Source of the DNA: Clostridiales bacterium
GTDB taxonomy: Bacteria > Bacillota > Clostridia > Oscillospirales > Ruminococcaceae
Assembly: GCA_012518465.1 (NCBI GenBank)
Contig: JAAYSD010000041.1
Location: 1 to 35,038 of the forward strand
Length of the DNA: 35,038 bases
Direction of reading: 5' to 3'
This document shows, in pieces, positions 25,101-31,603 of the stretch; within the stretch, counting starts at the first letter, position 1, and every line of letters starts with the position of its first letter. A model generated the notes under the pieces. It was not told the DNA's origin. It ran no database searches and saw only the letters and a program-made list of their open reading frames with translations. The position numbers and the translations under genes are program-made.

Positions 25101-26195
25101 TTAAGCTTTTAATTTATCTAAAGCAATAAAATCTCCTCTGTCAACCGTAAGCTCATAGCCAATGCTCTTAATACGGTTGGATAGGCAAAAGCGACATTCT
25201 GCCGCCTCTTCGCCTGTGCAGATTTTATTGTCATAAAGCATATATTTTTTCCTGACCTTAACAGGAGAAAGGTTTGGCATAACTACATTTGCTCCGGCAA
25301 GAATACCTCTTTCACGCCCCTGTTTATCAATTGTACCTAGTGCAGTTGTAGATGGAATATTAGCATTGGGAATAATCAGCCTTAGCATACCTATTAAAAA
25401 TAAGGTGAGGCTCAACATACCTTGTGAAAAATCACTAAAAGGAGTATCTTTATGGGGAATAAAAGGTCCTATACCAATCATTGCAGGCTGCAGCTTATGG
25501 ATAAAAAGCAAATCATCAGCAAGATTTTCAACACTCTGAAAGGGTGAGCCTACCATAAAGCCCGTTCCCACCTGATACCCAAGCTTTTTCAAGGTGAAAA
25601 GGCAATTTTTACGATTTTCAAGCTTTAAATTATCGGGATGAAGCATTGAATAATGTTCGTCATCAGCTGTTTCATGCCTTAATAAAAAACGGTCTGCACC
25701 AGCTTTTGCAAAAGCAAGATAGCTCTGCTCACTTCTTTCGCCGATAGAAAGAGTTATTGCACAATCGGGGAAGTTTAGTTTTACATCACTTAAAATTTTA
25801 CAGATTTTTTCATCAGTGTAAAATCCATCTTCACCACCTTGAAGGACAAAGGTTCGAAATCCAAGCTCATGCCCTTGCTCACAGCAGTTAAGAATATCGT
25901 CTTCTGTCAGACGATAACGTTCGGCTTTAGTATTACTGCGTCTTATTCCACAATAATAACAATCGTTTTTACAGTAATTAGTAAACTCTATAAGTCCTCT
26001 GGTATAGATTTTATTGCCAAAGTATATTTTTGAAGTTTTTCTAGCTTTATTGAATAAATATTCACTTAGCTCCGTGTTTTCATTATTTGAAATTAATTCG
26101 CAAAGCTGATTTTTCTCTAATATTTTATTTTTTTCAAGCCTGTCGATTAAGTCAAATAAGTACCTTTTTTTTTCTATATTTTTCAAGTGTGACAT
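25101..26195 (-). CDS. hydE: [FeFe]-hydrogenase maturase HydE (radical SAM)
   Basis: A 364-residue radical-SAM enzyme that processes the HydG product toward the azadithiolate-bridged 2Fe cluster. The radical-SAM motif is C75-x3-C79-x2-C82 (TNYCKNDCYYCGIRRSN). The optional second cluster site C-x7-C-x2-C is also present at C326, C334 and C337 (CTGEEAAECRFC), as in Thermotoga maritima HydE. FVLQGGEDGFYTD and RHETADDEHYSMLHPD are other family blocks. AGGAG precedes the ATG. It follows the TM1266-type gene by 13 nt. Confidence 0.96.
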   Translation of the reverse strand: MSHLKNIEKKRYLFDLIDRLEKNKILEKNQLCELISNNENTELSEYLFNKARKTSKIYFGNKIYTRGLIEFTNYCKNDCYYCGIRRSNTKAERYRLTEDDILNCCEQGHELGFRTFVLQGGEDGFYTDEKICKILSDVKLNFPDCAITLSIGERSEQSYLAFAKAGADRFLLRHETADDEHYSMLHPDNLKLENRKNCLFTLKKLGYQVGTGFMVGSPFQSVENLADDLLFIHKLQPAMIGIGPFIPHKDTPFSDFSQGMLSLTLFLIGMLRLIIPNANIPSTTALGTIDKQGRERGILAGANVVMPNLSPVKVRKKYMLYDNKICTGEEAAECRFCLSNRIKSIGYELTVDRGDFIALDKLKA

Positions 26196-26208
26196 ATTAC
26201 TCCTGTTT

Positions 26209-26463
26209 TTATTTTGAATACTGTGTTTTCACGCTTACCCCATTAAGCATGCCTAATTTACCTGATAATGCTGAAATAGTGTTTACAGGTGCATCTAATA
26301 CTATGGAAATTATTGAAATATTCTTTTTGTGGTATGGTATGCCCATTCTCCCTACAATAATATCGGAATATGTATGCAAAAGCTTGTTTATTTCATGCAC
26401 ACTTTCCTTTGTTTCAACGATAATTCCCATTAAAGCGACTCTGTTTTTTTCTTTTTCGCTCAT
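26209..26463 (-). CDS. TM1266-family iron-only hydrogenase system regulator
   Basis: An 84-residue ACT-like ferredoxin-fold protein: RVALMGIIVETKESVHEINK (8-27), YSDIIVGRMGIPYHKKNISI (32-51), then IVLDAPVNTISALSGKLGML and a GVSVKTQYSK end. This is the small putative regulator that accompanies [FeFe]-hydrogenase maturation genes (TM1266 type). It has no DNA-binding domain of its own, so how it regulates is unknown. AAGGAGG precedes the ATG. It is the first gene of the operon, immediately after the terminator and leader switch described at 26480-26641, which makes it a candidate partner of that RNA (inference). Confidence 0.9.
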   Translation of the reverse strand: MSEKEKNRVALMGIIVETKESVHEINKLLHTYSDIIVGRMGIPYHKKNISIISIVLDAPVNTISALSGKLGMLNGVSVKTQYSK

Positions 26464-26479
26464 TTTTCCTCCTTGCTAT

Positions 26480-26508
26480 TAAAATAAAAAAACCGCACTT
26501 TCGTACGG
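26480..26508 (-). terminator. Intrinsic terminator in the hyd operon leader (attenuator)
   Basis: On the minus strand CCGUAC and GUGCGG (26503-26508 and 26493-26498) form a 6-bp stem with one G-U pair, capped by a GAAA tetraloop, followed by seven U, A and four U. It lies downstream of the promoter and just before the AAGGAGG of the first gene, so it must be bypassed for expression. Confidence 0.88.
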
Positions 26509-26641
26509 ATGAAGCTTTTTGCAAAAAATACAAAAACATCATGTCATGCCTTTTGAAGTGGAAAACCCAGTTCATCAGTACTTACATTGAGATAATATTC
26601 AATTTTATGCTTTGTGAAAGAAAAGCCTCGCACATTGCATT
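26480..26641 (-). promoter_or_regulatory. Candidate regulatory leader RNA of the hyd maturation operon
   Basis: The leader, of about 160 nt, runs from the predicted start near 26641 to the terminator. On the minus strand it contains an 8-pair interrupted hairpin (26613-26634), a 5-bp hairpin (26586-26603), and GUACUGAUGAA (26571-26581). That segment can pair at 10 of 11 positions with UUCAUCCGUAC (26503-26513), which contains the whole 5' arm of the terminator. Terminator and antiterminator therefore exclude each other, the layout of a transcriptional riboswitch or protein-controlled attenuator. I do not recognise it as SAM, TPP, FMN, cobalamin, Moco, T-box or any other class I know. The ligand is unknown. 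Confidence 0.65.
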
Positions 26642-26676
26642 GATAATATTATAACACTTTAAATTTCTTATTGCAA
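26640..26676 (-). promoter_or_regulatory. Sigma-A promoter of the hyd operon with Rex-like palindrome
   Basis: On the minus strand TTGCAA (26671-26676), 17 nt, TATAAT (26648-26653). The -10 box lies inside GTGTTATAATATTATCAA (26640-26657), which matches the clostridial Rex consensus TTGTTAANNNNTTAACAA at 11 of 14 defined positions. Rex is a redox (NADH/NAD+) repressor known to control fermentation and hydrogen genes. Promoter is well supported; Rex binding is inference. Confidence 0.75.
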
Positions 26677-26746
26677 TAGATTTTACAATAATAATTATTA
26701 TTTTTAAAAAGTTTGTGTGACTTAATAACTTGTATTTAAAAAAATA

Positions 26747-26764
26747 GTGTTATAATATTAACAT
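26747..26764 (+). promoter_or_regulatory. Extended -10 promoter of ferritin with Rex-like palindrome
   Basis: TGTTATAAT (26748-26756) is an extended -10 box; no good -35 box is present. It lies in GTGTTATAATATTAACAT (26747-26764), which fits the Rex consensus at 11 of 14 defined positions. It shares the 15-mer AGTGTTATAATATTA with the divergent hyd promoter. Confidence 0.65.
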
Positions 26765-26801
26765 AAACAAGAGATAAACTAAAGACATGGAGGGTAAAAT
26801 T

Positions 26802-27308
26802 ATGACCAGCGAAAAGATTATAAATTTAATTCAAGAACAGGTTGCCAAGGAGTTGTATTCGGCATATTTATATTATGATTTTGCAAATTATTACAAATTT
26901 GAAAATCTAAAAGGATTTGGGAATTATTTCAATGTTCAAGCTAAAGAGGAGTTTGCACATGCAGAGCTATTTATGGAATATTTATTAGATAATGGCGTAG
27001 CTATTAAGCTAGATAAAATTGATGCACCAAATGGCACATATAAGGATTTTGAAGAACCATTAAAGCTTGCTTTACAGCATGAAAAATACATTACTAAATC
27101 GATAAATGATATTTATGCAGTAGCTGCTGAAGAAAAGGATTTCCGTACAACACAATTTCTTGATTGGTTCATAAAGGAGCAGGGCGAGGAAGAAGCGAGT
27201 GCTGATGAATTAATAGGTAGGTATAAATTATTCGCAACAGATGGAAAAGGCTTGTATATGCTTGATAGTGAGCTGCAATCAAGGACCTTTACACCCCCTG
27301 TTGTATAA
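26802..27308 (+). CDS. ftn: Non-haem ferritin
   Basis: A 168-residue bacterial ferritin-like (FtnA-type) iron-storage protein that oxidises Fe(II) and stores ferric mineral in a 24-mer shell. With the start at 26802 the ferroxidase ligands fall at exactly the E. coli FtnA numbers: E17, E50, H53, E94, Q127 and E130. Y24 is present as well. The frame is open from an ATG at 26787, but the GGAGGG ribosome binding site (26789-26794) lies inside that extension. It is divergent from the hyd operon and shares its 338-nt intergenic region, in line with iron and redox coupling. The nitroreductase-like gene follows 39 nt later. Confidence 0.95.
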   Translation: MTSEKIINLIQEQVAKELYSAYLYYDFANYYKFENLKGFGNYFNVQAKEEFAHAELFMEYLLDNGVAIKLDKIDAPNGTYKDFEEPLKLALQHEKYITKSINDIYAVAAEEKDFRTTQFLDWFIKEQGEEEASADELIGRYKLFATDGKGLYMLDSELQSRTFTPPVV

Positions 27309-27347
27309 AAAAGTGATGCCCTAGAGGTATTAGAAAGTGTAGTATTT

Positions 27348-27944
27348 ATGAGCAAATTTTTAGATTCATTTAAGACAAGACGTACAAATTATGCTATTTC
27401 CAAGGAAACACCAATATCCAAGGATGAGATTAAAGACATTATAAATGAGGTTGTGATTAATTCGCCGACTGCATTTAATTCACAGAGTGATAGAGTTATT
27501 GTGCTTTTTGGTGAGGAAAGTGATTCGTTTTGGGAAATTACTAGGGAAGAGCTTAGAAAAATTGTTCCAGAAGAGCAGTTTAATGATACTGACCAGCGAA
27601 TCAACGGCTTTAAAAACGGCTATGGAACGATACTATTTTTTGAGGAAGCTGATATTATAAAGGGTCTGCAAGAGAATGTACCGTTATATAAGGATAATTT
27701 CCCCATATGGTCGCTTGAGGGTGCTGGTATGCTGCAGCTTGCAGTATGGACAGCATTGAGTGAGCAGGGATTTGGTGCTTCACTCCAGCATTACAATCCT
27801 TTGGTTGATGCTGAAGTTGCAAAGCGTTGGAATGTTCCTAGCAGCTGGAAGCTTTTAGCTCAAATGCCTTTTGGCAAAAAGACAGCAGAGGCTGGACAGA
27901 AAGAAGTTCAACCAATAGAAAATAGGGTAAAGTTTATTGGATAA
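27348..27944 (+). CDS. Nitroreductase-like flavoprotein (HBN1/Frm2-type)
   Basis: A 198-residue protein of the nitroreductase family (FMN- and NAD(P)H-dependent). The opening FKTRRTNYAISKETPISKDE (9-28), NSPTAFNSQSDRVIVLFGEE (39-58), and LEGAGMLQLAVWTALSEQGFGASLQHYNP (split here only by position, about 124-152) match the single-domain HBN1/Frm2-like branch. These enzymes reduce nitro-aromatics or protect against oxidative stress; the physiological substrate is unknown. The ribosome binding site is weak (AGAAAGTG). It is probably co-transcribed with ferritin, and a strong terminator follows at 27959-27986. Confidence 0.88.
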   Translation: MSKFLDSFKTRRTNYAISKETPISKDEIKDIINEVVINSPTAFNSQSDRVIVLFGEESDSFWEITREELRKIVPEEQFNDTDQRINGFKNGYGTILFFEEADIIKGLQENVPLYKDNFPIWSLEGAGMLQLAVWTALSEQGFGASLQHYNPLVDAEVAKRWNVPSSWKLLAQMPFGKKTAEAGQKEVQPIENRVKFIG

Positions 27945-27958
27945 ATAGAGATATATTA

Positions 27959-27986
27959 AAAAGGATGCGAAAAGCATCCTTTTTTA
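27959..27986 (+). terminator. Rho-independent terminator of the ferritin-nitroreductase unit
   Basis: AAGGATGC (27961-27968) pairs with GCATCCTT (27974-27981) over a GAAAA loop, followed by TTTTT. Confidence 0.92.
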
Positions 27987-27991
27987 TGCTT

Positions 27992-28372
27992 ATTTTTACT
28001 TTTAGGAAAAGTAAAAATCCCCCCGTTATTAACTTTAAATCGTGCAATCATTAGTAACGGGGTGTGAGCTTAAATTCGGTGAAAATTCAGTATTGGCAGC
28101 TTATAAGCAAATGCAAATTAATTAAACCACTATTCGCAAAGTAAAAGCTAATGCCCTCCGACCTTTTCAAGTTTTGCTTTTATTTTATAAGGCAAAAGTT
28201 GAAACCATGAGGTGGGCAAGCGTTTTTGGTACTTTTTTCGCTAAAAAAGTACAAAGGGAATTGTTTAAGCCTTTAGAAAGGTAAAGTTTAATTTTGATAA
28301 GTGAAAACTAAATTAATCACTGTTCCTTTAAAATAAATCATCTTTTTGTTACTTTTCTGAAAAGTAAAAATC
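27992..28372. repeat. Cluster of palindromic hairpin repeats in a 566-nt gene-free gap
   Basis: Between the nitroreductase gene and 28511 I see no gene but at least five hairpins. They are a perfect 12-bp stem with AGG loop (27992-28018); CCCCGTTA...TAACGGGG (28021-28062); a long imperfect hairpin (28153-28217); a perfect 10-bp stem GTACTTTTTT/AAAAAAGTAC (28229-28252); and a perfect 8-bp stem (28349-28367). The first and last are near copies that share TTACTTTT, a 3-nt loop and AAAAGTAAAAATC (28007-28019 and 28360-28372). These resemble REP-type or MITE-like elements; no transposase is nearby. Confidence 0.7.
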
Positions 28373-28429
28373 AAACAAGCACAAAACCTTAATAAAATCT
28401 TAATAAACTCACCAATCAAAGTTTTTATA

Positions 28430-28459
28430 TTGACTTTTCAACCTTATTTATAGTACAAT
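28430..28459 (+). promoter_or_regulatory. Putative sigma-A promoter of the YiiX-like/XRE unit
   Basis: TTGACT (28430-28435), 18 nt, TACAAT (28454-28459), about 45 nt before the GTG start at 28511, just downstream of the hairpin cluster. Confidence 0.65.
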
Positions 28460-28510
28460 ATTACAAGGATTTTATATAAAATATATAAGCTTTTTAAAAA
28501 AGGTGGTATT

Positions 28511-29614
28511 GTGAAAGATAAAATATTTATAGTAATTTTCAGTGTAATTATATTCATGTTGGGTCTTACTTTATTTTGGAGCCAGAATTTTATGGCATAT
28601 AATTATTCGTATATAGTTTGCTGCTTGTTTTTAATAATATATTCTTTGCTATCGCCATCAACAGTAGCTTTAAAGGTTTCGCAAATAGTTGTTTACATAT
28701 TAGTAGTAGTGGTGCAGATTTTATTTAATATCATGGTTATTTCCTCTTATACTGATAATGATTTTGTAAGATATGTATACCGTGCAATGGGTGTACTTGC
28801 GATTGCCGCACCATTTTTGATAAAAATAAAATTTTTCAAGCAATATATTTACCATTACCCTATTATAGTCGCAGAAATGCGTTCTGTTATGTCATATTCA
28901 CAGCTGGTAACAAATCAGTTTGAAATAGCAGACAAGGTAAACATGATAAAACACGCCGGAGAAGTCTTGTCAAAGCTTCAGCTGCAAAATATTTTATATA
29001 ACTTGCCAAGGCATAGTTCTTTTAATTATGTTAATAACGGTGTGCTGACCAGCCATTATTTCGATGCTGCATATGCAAACTTATATGATGAAAATGTTTA
29101 TATAGTAATCACTAGGACAATGAGCTTACCTAGCGAGTTAATAGGTCTGTTCACAAATAGACCTTATAATCATGTGTCAATTGCCTTTGATAAAGAGCTA
29201 AAAACATTAGTTAGCTATAATGGCGGGCAAAGAATAGCTCCCCCTGGCTTAAATCCGGAAATACTTGAGATGATGATTAATAAAAAGGGAGCTGCTGTAA
29301 TGATTTATAAACTTGAGGCAAGTTCAGAGCAGAAAAAGCAGATGATTGACAAAATAAAGCAAATTAACGCTCAAGGAAGTGCTTATAATATTTTAGGTCT
29401 TGTACTAAAGTTTTCTTATAAGCCTAATATAATGTTTTGTTCTCAATTTGTCTATACACTTTTGGCATCTTGTGGACTCGATTATTTTAAGAAAAAACCT
29501 ATTCATGTTACTCCTATGGATTTTGTAGAAATGGATTATTACCGAAGGCTAGAATTTTTGCAGGAAATAAATTTTTCAGAGGAAGAAGCTTTAAAAATAA
29601 AAGAGCTTGTTTAA
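28511..29614 (+). CDS. Membrane protein with permuted NlpC/P60 (YiiX/YebB-like) cysteine hydrolase domain
   Basis: A 367-residue protein starting at GTG, supported by AAAGGTGGT. The first 110 residues hold about four membrane segments (roughly 5-22, 32-49, 56-78, 90-106). A helical linker with clustered Lys and Gln residues (about 110-190) leads to a C-terminal domain (about 195-350). There FTNRPYNHVSIAFD contains H221 and IMFCSQFVYTLL contains C310. The order His before Cys is that of the circularly permuted papain-like NlpC/P60 fold (YiiX/YebB, LRAT-like) whose members hydrolyse amide or ester bonds. The substrate (peptidoglycan or lipid) and the side of the membrane are unknown. An XRE regulator begins 15 nt downstream. 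I do not know a characterised homologue with this membrane fusion. Confidence 0.72.
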   Translation: MKDKIFIVIFSVIIFMLGLTLFWSQNFMAYNYSYIVCCLFLIIYSLLSPSTVALKVSQIVVYILVVVVQILFNIMVISSYTDNDFVRYVYRAMGVLAIAAPFLIKIKFFKQYIYHYPIIVAEMRSVMSYSQLVTNQFEIADKVNMIKHAGEVLSKLQLQNILYNLPRHSSFNYVNNGVLTSHYFDAAYANLYDENVYIVITRTMSLPSELIGLFTNRPYNHVSIAFDKELKTLVSYNGGQRIAPPGLNPEILEMMINKKGAAVMIYKLEASSEQKKQMIDKIKQINAQGSAYNILGLVLKFSYKPNIMFCSQFVYTLLASCGLDYFKKKPIHVTPMDFVEMDYYRRLEFLQEINFSEEEALKIKELV

Positions 29615-29629
29615 AAAGGAGTATTTGCT

Positions 29630-30079
29630 ATGTTTGATATGATAGAAACAGGTAAACGTCTTTCAAAATTTCGGCGAAATGCTAATTTAACACAAATGGA
29701 GGTGGCTGAAAAGCTAGGGATAAGCTTTCAGGCAGTTAGCTTTTGGGAGAGGGGTAAAACCATGCCCGATTTATCAAACCTAGTTAGAATTGCTGAGATA
29801 TATAATGTTAGTATAGATGAAATTTTAAATAATGAAAGGCAAATTTCTGCTATAAAAAATTTTATACACAATGATGAAGCAGGCGATTTACTTGAAATTA
29901 TATCTATTATGAAGCCACAGGATATAATTAGGGCGATTGAAAATTCTCAAATAAAGGTTGATAGATTTGAGCAGATTATTTCGGCAGCACCGTATCTTGA
30001 AGAAGAAGTTTTGAGCAAGCTTGCATATGCAAATGCAAATAATGTTGAGTCTTTTTCTCAGATTTGTAATATTGCATAA
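29630..30079 (+). CDS. XRE-family helix-turn-helix transcriptional regulator
   Basis: A 149-residue DNA-binding protein. The HTH_3 domain covers residues 6-66: IETGKRLSKFRRNANLTQME, then VAEKLGISFQAVSFWERGKT and MPDLSNLVRIAEIYNVSIDEIL. The C-terminal 80 residues are helical with no recognised sensor domain (MKPQDIIRAIENSQIK). It probably regulates its own unit; operator not identified. AAGGAG precedes the ATG. It follows the membrane hydrolase gene by 15 nt and precedes the damaged SGNH hydrolase gene. Confidence 0.88.
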   Translation: MFDMIETGKRLSKFRRNANLTQMEVAEKLGISFQAVSFWERGKTMPDLSNLVRIAEIYNVSIDEILNNERQISAIKNFIHNDEAGDLLEIISIMKPQDIIRAIENSQIKVDRFEQIISAAPYLEEEVLSKLAYANANNVESFSQICNIA

Positions 30080-30090
30080 GGAGAAAATAA

Positions 30091-30788
30091 TTGATAGCTA
30101 ATATTAATTTTTTATGTACGGTGATTGGAATGAGATTTTAAATCGTGAGGATTGCGTAAATTATGGTATCGGTGGGCAAACAACAAAAGAGCTTGTAAAA
30201 AGATTTGATGATATAACCTCGAAAAACTATAATACAGTTGTCTTTTTATGTGGTATAAATGATATAGGAAGAGGATTTTCAACTGAAATAATTATTGAAA
30301 ATTATAAAACAATGTTTAATCAGTTAAGAGAGAGTAATGCTGATGCAAGGATTGTTGTAATCAGCGTATTGCCAACGACTCCGGCGTTTTACACAGATTC
30401 ACAGCATTTGATTGTAGAGCTTGATGAGGCATTAAAATCACTTGTAGATCAATATGATAATGCTTATTTTGCAGACGCATATTCAAAATTTGTTCAGGAA
30501 GATAAATATTGTAATCCCGAGTATGTTTTTGATGGATTGCATCCTAATGAAACAGGTTATGCTGTAATAGGAGATGTGTTAAAAGGATATTTGGCTGAAG
30601 AAGTAGCTGAGGAAAAGCCTGAAACTTCAGATGAAGAAAATAATACAACAAGCGATAACCAAAGTAAAGAGCAGCCAAAAGATAATGATACTGATAATTC
30701 AAAAACAGGGATTGCTTTAACAGGTATAGGTGCATTGGCGGCGATTTCAATAGGTGGAATTGTAATAAGTAAAAAGAGTAAAAAATAG
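30091..30788 (+). pseudogene. SGNH/GDSL hydrolase lacking the catalytic GDS block, probable pseudogene
   Basis: The open frame from the ATG at 30114 (224 codons) starts MYGDWNEILNREDCVNYGIG. It retains SGNH blocks II (YGIGGQTT), III (CGINDIG) and V (DGLHPNETGY), but block I (GDS with the nucleophile serine) is absent. No ribosome binding site serves that ATG. AGGAG at 30079-30083 fits a TTG at 30091 in another frame (IANINFL...), which is closed after 16 codons. The simplest reading is a small deletion with frameshift that removed GDSxT between a start such as INFL and YGDW. Residues about 160-190 are an acidic Ser/Asn/Thr linker. The end NSKTGIALTGIGALAAISIG, then GIVISKKSKK, resembles a sortase sorting signal. 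Either a pseudogene or a non-catalytic protein. Confidence 0.7.
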
Positions 30789-30795
30789 TATTAAA

Positions 30796-30823
30796 AAAGC
30801 TTGCAATTTTGCAGGCTTTTTTT
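30796..30823 (+). terminator. Rho-independent terminator after the SGNH gene
   Basis: AAAGCTTGC (30796-30804) pairs with GCAGGCTTT (30811-30819) with one G-U pair over a 6-nt loop, followed by TTTT. Confidence 0.85.
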
Positions 30824-30827
30824 AAAA

Positions 30828-30866
30828 AAAGTCACACATTTATCATTTCGATAAATGTGTGACTTT
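30828..30866 (-). terminator. Terminator with perfect 17-bp stem between convergent genes
   Basis: AAAGTCACACATTTATC (30828-30844) is perfectly complementary to 30850-30866 across a 5-nt loop. On the minus strand seven U follow, so it ends the yfcE-birA-TIM barrel transcript. On the plus strand the U-run is weak. Confidence 0.88.
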
Positions 30867-30886
30867 AATTTATTTATAATAGTAGC

Positions 30887-31564
30887 TCAAGGGTGAGGCA
30901 AGCCATCACGATATGCAGCCATAATTGATTTAAATACTTCGCCATTTGTTGGAGGAGTCCATGTAATAGCATTAGCACCGGCGTTTATAGTGTCGATTAT
31001 AGTTTGGCTGTTTGGACCTCCCGTTGCAATAATAGGTACATCGGGGAACTGCTTTCTAATTTTTTCTACAAGTCTTGCTGTATTTGAGGCAGCAGAAACA
31101 TTAAAAATATCCGCACCTGAAACAATCCTTTTTGAAAAATCCTCATTTTCTGATACAACTGTAATCACCACAGGAATATCAATTGTGTTTTTTACGAGTG
31201 TTAAAACTTTATTTGCAGTAGGAGCGTTTAATACAACACCCATAGCACCTTGAAATTCAGCGTGCATAGATAGGTTTACTACTCTTTTACCTTGTGTCAA
31301 ACCACCTCCTACACCACAGAATACAGGAATATCAGCAGCAGTCATTACAGCTTGAGTAATGACTGGCTGAGGTGTAAATGGATATACAGCAATTACAGCA
31401 TCGGCATTTACATTCCTTATTATGCAAATATCCGTTGTAAAAACCAAAGATTTTATCAGCTTTCCCATAATGCGTATGCCACTAGCCTTGGATATTTCCT
31501 CAGGTACTTTTAGCATGAATTTTCTTAGTGTTCCGTTTATTTCGGGCGGTGTTTTATTTACCAT
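30887..31564 (-). CDS. TIM-barrel protein of unknown specificity
   Basis: A 225-residue alpha/beta-barrel-like protein with repeated strand-loop patterns: DADAVIAVYPFTPQP-like segment (about 54-68), IPVFCGVGGGLTQGKRV (about 79-95), IPVVITVVSENEDF, GADIFNVSAAS, and the C-terminal VPIIATGGPNSQTIIDTINA. The last (A-T-G-G-x-N/P, then a further G-A) is a typical phosphate-binding loop of NanE, KDPG-aldolase and related barrels. I cannot assign a reaction. AAAGGAGGATAT precedes the ATG. It is the last gene after yfcE-like and birA, 39 nt downstream of birA. Confidence 0.6.
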   Translation of the reverse strand: MVNKTPPEINGTLRKFMLKVPEEISKASGIRIMGKLIKSLVFTTDICIIRNVNADAVIAVYPFTPQPVITQAVMTAADIPVFCGVGGGLTQGKRVVNLSMHAEFQGAMGVVLNAPTANKVLTLVKNTIDIPVVITVVSENEDFSKRIVSGADIFNVSAASNTARLVEKIRKQFPDVPIIATGGPNSQTIIDTINAGANAITWTPPTNGEVFKSIMAAYRDGLPHP

Positions 31565-31603
31565 ATATCCTCCTTTTTTATCTTTACTTACGCTTTAATG
31601 ATT

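Noticed and set aside
26585..26640. Short upstream ORFs in the hyd leader (11 and 18 codons) as leader peptides for classical attenuation
   Set aside because: Neither AUG has a Shine-Dalgarno sequence, the first is at the predicted transcript start, and the codons are not enriched for one amino acid. The RNA pairing alone explains the switch layout better.
26480..26641. T-box leader before the hyd operon
   Set aside because: No TGGNACCGCG-type antiterminator bulge or specifier loop is visible, and the downstream genes are not tRNA-ligase or amino-acid genes.
27992..28372. CRISPR array
   Set aside because: The repeats are palindromes of different lengths and sequences without regular spacing or unique spacers, and no cas gene is present.
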